In this document: piece by piece, positions 1 to 4,559 of the stretch | Layout: every line of letters starts with the position of its first letter | How positions within the stretch are numbered: position 1 is the stretch's first letter | Position numbers and translations under genes: made by a program | Notes under the pieces: generated by a model | What the model saw: the letters and a program-made list of their open reading frames with translations, nothing else | What the model was told of the DNA's origin: nothing | Databases searched by the model: none | NCBI GenBank assembly: GCA_020444005.1 | Contig: JAHLLU010000146.1 | Span: 1 to 5,649, forward strand | Origin: an archaeon | GTDB taxonomy: Archaea > Thermoproteota > Bathyarchaeia > TCS64 | Direction: 5' to 3' | Length of the DNA stretch: 5,649 nucleotides

Positions 1-148
1 TCAGGTGAAGTTGGAGAGTTACTTTACTTTCGAGTTCAGCGCCGCAAAGGTTACTGTCAACAATGTGCACTTGGAGATCAAGGCGACTGTGGATATTGAT
101 GATGGCTCGATAAGCGGGTTGTCAGTTACCTCTATTGAGATTGTTTGA
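1..148 (+). CDS. C-terminal fragment of an unidentified protein
   Basis: The window opens inside a plus-strand reading frame. Codons start at base 2, run open for 48 residues and stop at TGA 146-148. The fragment alternates polar and hydrophobic residues (for example the stretch around KVTVNNVHLEIKATVDI, then LSVTSIEIV at the end), which suggests a beta-rich C-terminal domain. It has no membrane segment, no Cys or His cluster, and no motif I recognise. Its stop lies one base from the 3' end of the oppositely oriented tRNA gene. I assign no function because most of the gene is outside the window. The frame is supported by its openness and by the stop falling exactly at the tRNA boundary. Confidence 0.6.
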   Translation, partial: QVKLESYFTFEFSAAKVTVNNVHLEIKATVDIDDGSISGLSVTSIEIV

Positions 149-149
149 T

Positions 150-226
150 TGGCGCCGCCATTCGGATTCGAACCGAAGACCAACTGCTTAACAGGCAGAC
201 GCTCTACCGAGCTGAGCTATGGCGGC
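150..226 (-). tRNA. tRNA-Asn (anticodon GTT), CCA encoded
   Basis: The minus strand folds as a full cloverleaf. The acceptor stem GCCGCCA (226-220) pairs with TGGCGGC (160-154). The D arm is GCTC/GAGC with GG in its loop. The anticodon loop CTGTTAA gives GTT, hence Asn. The T arm is TTCGG/CCGAA with loop TTCGAAT. The discriminator is G (153), followed by an encoded CCA (152-150). The outermost anticodon-stem pair, 27-43, is a U-U mismatch, while the other four pairs are good. There is no intron. It lies 43 bp downstream of the surface-protein gene on the same strand, and its 3' end is one base from a convergent stop codon. Asn identity is firm. Confidence 0.97.
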
Positions 227-255
227 TCTCGCCTTTCCAACATATATGGTTTGAA

Positions 256-263
256 ATAATAAA
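256..263 (-). promoter_or_regulatory. Candidate TATA box for tRNA-Asn
   Basis: On the minus strand these bases read TTTATTAT, one base different from the TTTATTAC found before two genes in this window. The box begins 37 nt upstream of the tRNA 5' end. With an archaeal TATA box centred near -27, this puts the start around 233 and gives a leader of about 7 nt. A second AT-rich stretch (CATATATGG at 241-249) is only about 19 nt from the tRNA and fits less well. Confidence 0.45.
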
Positions 264-269
264 GTTTCC

Positions 270-1310
270 TTATTGTTGTGTTAAGATTGATTTGCGTCTT
301 CTCAGGTACAAACCAAGTAAAGCTGTCCCAACTAGAATCGAGTTAACGGGGTATCCTGGTATGCCTGTTTTTTCCTTGATGGTGTCCTCGACGTCCTTCA
401 ACTCATCGGGGACCTCAATATTTTCTATGAAATCCAGTCCATATCCTATGTAGTCGTTGATCTGGTTCTTTATCTCATCAACATCAATGTTCGAAGGCAG
501 GTCAATGTTATCTAGTGAGGGTATGGTTGACTGGTCTCCGTCTGATTCAAGTACGAAGGGAACGATTCCATGGTTCTCATCATATATGATATTGTCATCC
601 TCAACGAAGTACGCTATAGCATAGTACGCGGTTCCTGCCTCATCCGCCATGAACTCTAAGTCGTATGTTTTGGTTCCAGTACTAACGAGAGTGTCTTCCA
701 CAGTTGCTATGAATGTCCATGTATTATTATTCCATACACTTGGAGCTACAGCAGTTTCCACTGTGAAACTGTAATCCACTGTGATTGTGAGTGTCACGTT
801 TTCACCGGGGGTATAACTCGTGGGCTTTGTCACATCAGTAATAGCCATGTAATCAGTTGAGACTGTGGCGGATAATCCGTCCGCTGTTCCTCCGTTTAAG
901 CTGAAACTCCACCAATGCCATTCATCCCCTATACTGATTTTTACGTTCCACATTCCAAGCATATTCTCGGCGGGGTCACCCATAATTTCGATCTCCTTGA
1001 ACATACTGTAGGATGGGGTAGTTTCAATCCAACTTGGCGCGATCCATTCTTGGGTAGTGTACATTTCACCAGCTGGGTTTTGCCACTCAAATGTGATAGT
1101 GTCATTCACATGAATATCCGTCATGTTAACCCACAACATGACGACGTCGGTGTCCTGATAGAAGTCTAGTTGCTCTATGGGGTGCCCGTTTACATCCATG
1201 TCATGGAAGAAGACTATCTCTTCGATAACCAAGCCAGACACCGTTGATACCATGGAAAACAGCATGACTACGCTGAATAAGGTTAGAAACATACCCCGTT
1301 TAGAGTTCAT
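270..1310 (-). CDS. Secreted surface protein with C-terminal archaeosortase-like anchor
   Basis: This is a 346-residue protein. The N-terminus is a signal peptide: MNSKR, a hydrophobic core at about residues 7-22, and probable cleavage near VSG (24-26). Two beta-rich, Ig-like regions follow, at about 27-142 (ending in a W-rich IGDEWHWWSF stretch) and about 150-255. Next is an acidic, amphipathic stalk at 262-314. The end has GIPGYP (316-321), a hydrophobic span (about 323-336) and RRRK (337-340). This resembles the tripartite sorting signals (short motif, membrane span, basic cluster) processed by archaeosortases, though I cannot name the exact subfamily. Possible N-glycosylation sequons start at N62, N69, N171 and N195. 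The protein is probably displayed outside the cell, but its ligand or role is unknown. The ATG at 1310 is preceded by a TATA-like octamer at leaderless distance and no Shine-Dalgarno sequence. No enzyme motif is visible. Confidence 0.88.
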   Translation of the reverse strand: MNSKRGMFLTLFSVVMLFSMVSTVSGLVIEEIVFFHDMDVNGHPIEQLDFYQDTDVVMLWVNMTDIHVNDTITFEWQNPAGEMYTTQEWIAPSWIETTPSYSMFKEIEIMGDPAENMLGMWNVKISIGDEWHWWSFSLNGGTADGLSATVSTDYMAITDVTKPTSYTPGENVTLTITVDYSFTVETAVAPSVWNNNTWTFIATVEDTLVSTGTKTYDLEFMADEAGTAYYAIAYFVEDDNIIYDENHGIVPFVLESDGDQSTIPSLDNIDLPSNIDVDEIKNQINDYIGYGLDFIENIEVPDELKDVEDTIKEKTGIPGYPVNSILVGTALLGLYLRRRKSILTQQ

Positions 1311-1332
1311 GGAGCAACCAGCAACCTATGAT

Positions 1333-1340
1333 GTAATAAA
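1333..1340 (-). promoter_or_regulatory. TATA-like box of surface-protein gene (leaderless)
   Basis: The minus strand reads TTTATTAC here. Its first base is 30 nt upstream of the A of the ATG at 1310, so an archaeal promoter would start transcription at or next to the start codon. The same octamer, facing the other way, precedes the methyltransferase gene. No ribosome-binding sequence lies between the box and the ATG. Confidence 0.6.
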
Positions 1341-1351
1341 CGTTCCCTCAT

Positions 1352-1375
1352 ATTGAAAAAAATCAGTATTTCAAT
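1352..1375. promoter_or_regulatory. Inverted repeat at centre of divergent promoter, candidate operator
   Basis: ATTGAAA (1352-1358) and TTTCAAT (1369-1375) are perfect inverted copies separated by 10 bases. The centre, near 1363.5, is almost equidistant from the two divergent start codons (about 54 bp each) and lies just upstream of both TATA-like boxes. That position suits a dimeric regulator acting on both promoters. Seven-base arms in AT-rich sequence can also arise by chance, so the regulatory role is inference. Confidence 0.35.
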
Positions 1376-1386
1376 CCCTAGTTGAT

Positions 1387-1394
1387 TTTATTAC
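1387..1394 (+). promoter_or_regulatory. TATA-like box of methyltransferase gene (leaderless)
   Basis: TTTATTAC begins 31 nt upstream of the ATG at 1418. This matches the distance of an archaeal TATA box from a start site at or within a few bases of the start codon. No Shine-Dalgarno sequence is present between the box and the ATG (the intervening bases are pyrimidine-rich near the start). Confidence 0.6.
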
Positions 1395-1417
1395 CTTAAT
1401 CAATCGTATTTCTCTCT

Positions 1418-2185
1418 ATGAGTTACGACTATAGTAAAAAATCTGGGCGAGAATTTGGGAAAATAGCCAACGAATACGATAAAGGCAGACGCGGCGAGAA
1501 GATAGACCTCTGGGGCAGCGAGACCAAACGACTGGCAGAGCTTACTGAGGGCTCACTGGTACTCGACCTCGGCTGCGGAACCGGATTATACACTGTAGGA
1601 GTAGGAGCCGAAGCAGACTGTATGATGTTGGGTATGGACCCTGTACCGGGTATGCTGGGGAAGGCTCGGGAGAAATCCAGATCAGTTCACTGGTTCAACG
1701 GTATAGGTGAGTGGCTGCCTCTCCGACCAGACATACTTGACGGTATCTTCAGCAGTCAAGTCTGGCACCATATAGTGGATAAACAAGGCACAGCAAACGA
1801 GTGTGGGCGAGTCCTAAAGAAGGGAGGGCACACCGTAATCAGGACTATTGGGCACGCTCAGCTTCACAAGAAGGTTGTTTTCCATTATTTCCCTGAGATC
1901 AAGCAGAATCAGCTTGATGTCTATCCTAGTAACGAGGAGTTTACTGAGTACTTCACAGAGGCTGGGTTCAGTGAGGTTGATTTCCACGAGTACAGCGAGG
2001 AACGTTATCAGAGTGTCGAGGAGTTTGTGGAGATCGCTGAGAAGAAGCTCTGGAGCATGTTCAGACCCATCACCGATGAAGGGCTCAGGAAGGGTGTGGC
2101 TGAGTTATGGAAATACAAGGCGGATAATGATGGTGCTCCGGTGCGTAACGATGAGTTGATCACGCTCGTTGTCGCCTGTCTGTGA
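1418..2185 (+). CDS. Class I SAM-dependent methyltransferase
   Basis: This 255-residue protein has the Rossmann-like methyltransferase fold of the Methyltransf_11/25 type. Motif I, VLDLGCGTG (48-56), forms the SAM-binding glycine loop. GMDPVPGML (72-80) carries the acidic residue D74 expected to bind the SAM ribose. EWLPLRPDILDGIFSSQVWHHI (split here: EWLPLRPD 98-105, then ILDGIFSSQVWHHI 106-119) covers motifs II and III. RVLKKGGHTVI (131-141) is the usual strand after the catalytic core. The C-terminal half (about 150-255) has Tyr, Phe and acidic residues and probably shapes the acceptor pocket; it gives no substrate clue. The length is normal for the family. It likely acts in the cytosol on a small molecule. 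The ATG at 1418 is supported by a leaderless-type promoter, and the gene is divergent from the surface-protein gene. The second half prefers G/T-ending codons, the first half A/C-ending ones. Confidence 0.92.
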   Translation: MSYDYSKKSGREFGKIANEYDKGRRGEKIDLWGSETKRLAELTEGSLVLDLGCGTGLYTVGVGAEADCMMLGMDPVPGMLGKAREKSRSVHWFNGIGEWLPLRPDILDGIFSSQVWHHIVDKQGTANECGRVLKKGGHTVIRTIGHAQLHKKVVFHYFPEIKQNQLDVYPSNEEFTEYFTEAGFSEVDFHEYSEERYQSVEEFVEIAEKKLWSMFRPITDEGLRKGVAELWKYKADNDGAPVRNDELITLVVACL

Positions 2186-2213
2186 TATGTCTAAAAGGTG
2201 CGGTTCCATCACA

Positions 2214-2221
2214 TTTTATTG
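2214..2221 (+). promoter_or_regulatory. TATA-like box of ferritin gene
   Basis: TTTTATTG lies between the methyltransferase stop and the ferritin gene. Its TTTATTG core (first base 2215) is 29 nt from the ATG at 2244, the same spacing as in the neighbouring genes, but only 14 nt from the in-frame TTG at 2229. The geometry therefore favours a leaderless transcript beginning at or near 2244. Confidence 0.5.
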
Positions 2222-2243
2222 AAGAAAATTGTTAGACAATAAG

Positions 2244-2780
2244 ATGCTAAAGGAGCTTAACCAGCAGATACAAGAAGAAACCTACAGCAGCTACATCTAC
2301 CTAGCCATGGCGGCGTGGCTAGAGGAACAAGGCTACAAGGGTATGGCTACTTGGATGCGGGTTCAGGCTCGTGAAGAGAAGATACACGCAGATATATTCT
2401 ACAACTACATCATGGAGCGCGGTGGGCACGTAAAACTAGAAGCCATTGATGCGCCACCAGACAGTTGGGAGAGCCCATTAGAGCTATTCAAGGCAGCTTA
2501 TGCTCATGAGGAGCACATCACAGGTAGGATCAACCACATGGTAGACGTATCCATGAACGTAAAGGACCACGCCACATACCAGATGCTCCAATGGTTCGTT
2601 GAGGAGCAAGTCGAGGAAGAGGCAAACGTAGGCGAAGCAGTACAACAGCTAAGCATAGTTGGCAGTGAAGGCAGGGGCATACTCATGGTTGACCGTGAGA
2701 TGAGTGCAAGAGTCTATAGTGTGCCAGCGTCTGCGCCATGGTATCCGAAGCCGGGACAGCCTGCGGCTGCTGCGGCTTAA
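2244..2780 (+). CDS. ftn: Ferritin (non-haem iron-storage protein)
   Basis: Ferritins form 24-subunit cytosolic cages that oxidise Fe(II) and store iron as a mineral. From the ATG at 2244 the protein has 178 residues. All expected diiron ferroxidase ligands are visible: E12 in QEETYSSYIY, E45 and H48 in REEKIH, E89 in AHEEHI, and Q122 with E125/E126 in VEEQVEEE. The conserved Y19 is also present. These equal E17, E50, H53, E94, Q127 and E130 of E. coli FtnA when five residues are added. No haem-ligand Met typical of bacterioferritin is evident, so FtnA-type is preferred. After VDREMSAR comes a tail of about 20 residues, PWYPKPGQP followed by five Ala, longer than usual. An in-frame TTG at 2229 would add MLDNK, which also matches family N-termini (MLKPEM in E. 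coli). I chose 2244 because of promoter spacing and the ATG. Confidence 0.95.
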   Translation: MLKELNQQIQEETYSSYIYLAMAAWLEEQGYKGMATWMRVQAREEKIHADIFYNYIMERGGHVKLEAIDAPPDSWESPLELFKAAYAHEEHITGRINHMVDVSMNVKDHATYQMLQWFVEEQVEEEANVGEAVQQLSIVGSEGRGILMVDREMSARVYSVPASAPWYPKPGQPAAAAA

Positions 2781-2789
2781 CCATCCACC

Positions 2790-2797
2790 TTTTTTAC
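2790..2797 (+). promoter_or_regulatory. TATA-like box of aIF2B-like gene, also T-tract after ferritin
   Basis: TTTTTTAC starts 29 nt before the ATG at 2819, the spacing expected for a leaderless archaeal promoter. The six-T run lies 9 bases after the ferritin stop, so the same bases could also act as a U-rich intrinsic terminator for ferritin. There is no Shine-Dalgarno sequence before the ATG. Confidence 0.55.
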
Positions 2798-2818
2798 ATA
2801 GTGATCCATTTTCTGTTT

Positions 2819-3742
2819 ATGCCAAGCTACGACCCGGAGAAACTCATACAAGGTATCAGGGAAGATAACATTCACGGCGCTGACTGGCTAAGTAACGCTG
2901 CCATAGGCGTATTGATGACTGCAGCTCTACGGGAATCGGCCACCGATGTTGATGTGCTTCATGAAAGACTCTGGGACATAGGCATCAGGCTCGCAGCTAC
3001 ACGGCCAAGCATGGCGCCCCTAGCCAACAAGATAGGTTACTTGTTCAGTGAGCTGGATAATGTGTCCAGCCTCAAAAATTACCGTGTGAAGGTTAGCGCG
3101 GTTGGCACCAAGATAATCAACTGTAGCGAGAAAAATGTGAAGAAGATCGCAGAGCATCTTAAAGTGGTAGGCGGTGACACTGACAGCGTTTTCACGTATA
3201 GTTACAGTGGCACTGTGGCAGATGTCATCAGACAGATTGGCTACGATTATGTGGTGGTCACTGAGAGCCGACCCATGATGGAAGGCAAAAGGTTAGCCAA
3301 AGAACTTGGTTCGGAGGGATTCAAGGTTATATTGATGGTTGACGGTGCGGCTGGAATGTACGTCAAGGCTGCCGACATCTGTCTTATTGGCGCTGATAGC
3401 GTCCAGCATAACGGCTCTGCCATAAACAAGGTGGGAAGCAAACTCCTAGCATACGCAGCAAGAGACCAAGGAGTACCAATTTACGAAATTTGTGATACCA
3501 GCAAGTTTAACGTACTCAATTATCTGGGGCAGAATATCGAGTTAGAGGCTAAGACACCTGATGAGGTCTCGGAGCCTTTGGATAATGTTGAGATCAAGAA
3601 CCCGTATTTCGAGATAATACCACCCGAGTTAATCAATGGAGTGATTACTGAGATGGGGTTGATGGACCCCCTTGATATCAGACAGCAGATGGAGTCCATG
3701 CGCAAATACGTGGAACCCCTCTATCAGGCAACCTCTACCTAA
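2819..3742 (+). CDS. eIF2B alpha/beta/delta-family protein (aIF2B / R15P isomerase-like)
   Basis: From the ATG at 2819 this is a 307-residue protein of the family that includes eukaryotic eIF2B alpha/beta/delta, archaeal aIF2B, ribose-1,5-bisphosphate isomerase and MtnA. Family marks in order: TRPSMAPLANKI (61-72), FTYSYSGTV (125-133), VTESRPMMEGKRLA (147-160), LIGADSVQHNGSAINKVGS (189-207) and NPYFEIIPPELI (261-272). The isomerases use a Cys in a THC-x-S motif and the Asp of GAD. Here D193 is kept, but the Cys position is Ser128 (TYSYS). The sequence therefore reads more like a non-catalytic aIF2B-type or divergent member than a standard isomerase of the archaeal AMP/pentose-bisphosphate pathway. 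The length fits eIF2B alpha (about 305). A longer frame back to 2738 would overlap the ferritin gene and add a Cys-rich, unconserved stretch, so I chose 2819. Its own promoter separates it from ferritin. No Rubisco or AMP phosphorylase gene is seen nearby. Confidence 0.85.
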   Translation: MPSYDPEKLIQGIREDNIHGADWLSNAAIGVLMTAALRESATDVDVLHERLWDIGIRLAATRPSMAPLANKIGYLFSELDNVSSLKNYRVKVSAVGTKIINCSEKNVKKIAEHLKVVGGDTDSVFTYSYSGTVADVIRQIGYDYVVVTESRPMMEGKRLAKELGSEGFKVILMVDGAAGMYVKAADICLIGADSVQHNGSAINKVGSKLLAYAARDQGVPIYEICDTSKFNVLNYLGQNIELEAKTPDEVSEPLDNVEIKNPYFEIIPPELINGVITEMGLMDPLDIRQQMESMRKYVEPLYQATST

Positions 3743-3766
3743 TATATGGAACACTGCATCAGAATC

Positions 3767-3774
3767 ATTTTTAC
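3767..3774 (+). promoter_or_regulatory. TATA-like box of the ABC transporter operon
   Basis: ATTTTTAC resembles the octamers before the other genes, but its first base is 44 nt from the ATG at 3811. Transcription would then start near 3797, leaving a leader of about 14 nt that contains AGGGA (3801-3805), a weak purine-rich ribosome-binding candidate. This would be the only short-leader protein gene among those with visible promoters here. The T-run could also end the upstream aIF2B-like transcript. Confidence 0.4.
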
Positions 3775-3810
3775 TCTAAACTCCTAGGCACGCCAATAGT
3801 AGGGAAAACC

Positions 3811-4527
3811 ATGCCAGTCATAGAGGTTAAAAACATCAACAAAAGCTTCGGAGCAACACATGTACTAAACGACATAAACTTCAAAGTAGAACCCGGAGAC
3901 TTTTTCGGGTTATTCGGACCCAACGGCGCAGGTAAAACAACCCTACTCAGGGTAATCACTGGGCAGCTTGCGCCTGATAGCGGTGAAGCCGTCACATTAG
4001 GTGTATCCCATAGGGACGCATTGGCTGTAAAACGCATGGTAGGCATCGTGCCTGAAGCCGAGACTCCTCCAACATTCCTCACGGCACGAGAAACCCTTGA
4101 ACTCACATGCAAGATCAGAGGCGTAGAAGACCTGAGCCGTGTTGATTACTGGCTGGATTTCTTTGACATCACGGAGAAGTCTGATGTGCTTTGTAGAGAC
4201 CTGTCTAAGGGGCAGCGTCAGAAGGTTATGCTTGCTGCGGCTTTCATTCATGAGCCTGAGTTGTTGCTTGTGGATGAGCCTTTCATTAACCTTGACCCGA
4301 TTTATCAGCGTAAGGTACGGGAGTACTTGATGAGCCTCGTTGCTATGGGTCGAACCGTATTCATGTGCACCCATATCTTGGAGATCGCTGAGAAGGTTTG
4401 CAGCAGGATCGCCGTCATCAATGAGGGGCATATTGTTAGCACTGGTTCCCTTGATGAGTTGCGTGTGGGTGACGAGGACCTAGAAGACATTTTCCTGCGG
4501 GTGGTGGATCAGGCTGCAACAGCTTAG
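3811..4527 (+). CDS. ABC transporter ATP-binding protein (ABC-2 exporter type)
   Basis: This 238-residue nucleotide-binding subunit powers an exporter together with the permease just downstream. Visible motifs are: the A-loop aromatic F13; Walker A, GPNGAGKTT (36-44); the signature LSKGQ (131-135); Walker B, LLLVDEP (151-157); the D-loop region NLD (160-162); and the switch histidine H188 in CTHILEIAE. The Q-loop position has Glu (E82 in IVPEAE) instead of Gln, as seen in some ABC-2 type ATPases. Length and domain order match the CcmA/NatA-like group (COG1131). It acts at the inner face of the cell membrane; the substrate cannot be told. The ATG at 3811 is the first usable start. Third-position base use flips sharply near base 4138: codons 1-50 end in A or C in 41 of 50 cases, and codons 110-159 end in G or T in 42 of 50. 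Confidence 0.95.
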   Translation: MPVIEVKNINKSFGATHVLNDINFKVEPGDFFGLFGPNGAGKTTLLRVITGQLAPDSGEAVTLGVSHRDALAVKRMVGIVPEAETPPTFLTARETLELTCKIRGVEDLSRVDYWLDFFDITEKSDVLCRDLSKGQRQKVMLAAAFIHEPELLLVDEPFINLDPIYQRKVREYLMSLVAMGRTVFMCTHILEIAEKVCSRIAVINEGHIVSTGSLDELRVGDEDLEDIFLRVVDQAATA

Positions 4528-4541
4528 CTGGCACCTTTTCA

Positions 4542-4559
4542 CCTCCATGATCAAGGAGG
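4542..4559 (+). promoter_or_regulatory. Hairpin around the permease start codon
   Basis: CCTCC (4542-4546) can pair with GGAGG (4555-4559), leaving an 8-base loop that begins with the permease ATG (4547-4549). The upstream arm sits in TCACCTCC, which matches the 3' tail of archaeal 16S rRNA. The downstream arm is a Shine-Dalgarno-like sequence inside the coding region. The stem has only five pairs. A role in translational coupling to the ATPase gene is inference. Confidence 0.3.

Noticed and set aside
241..249. CATATATGG as the tRNA TATA box
   Set aside because: Its centre is only about 19 nt from the tRNA 5' end, too close for the usual -26/-27 position; the TTTATTAT box at 256-263 fits better.
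145..453. Plus-strand open frame of 102 codons over the tRNA and the surface-protein 3' end
   Set aside because: It reads through the complement of a clear tRNA gene and antisense to a well-supported secreted protein; no motif and no promoter.
1848..2159. Second plus-strand frame inside the methyltransferase gene
   Set aside because: Its Ser/Arg-rich translation is typical of a shifted frame; the methyltransferase frame is clearly real.
2738..2818. Upstream extension of the aIF2B-like gene by 27 codons
   Set aside because: It would overlap the ferritin 3' end, the added residues do not look like the family, and a TATA-like box sits inside it at leaderless distance from the ATG at 2819.
3771..4490. 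Minus-strand open frames opposite the ABC ATPase (3771-4112, 3997-4431, 4305-4490)
   Set aside because: They are antisense to a complete ABC ATPase with all motifs and show no recognisable domain; mirror frames are common opposite such genes.
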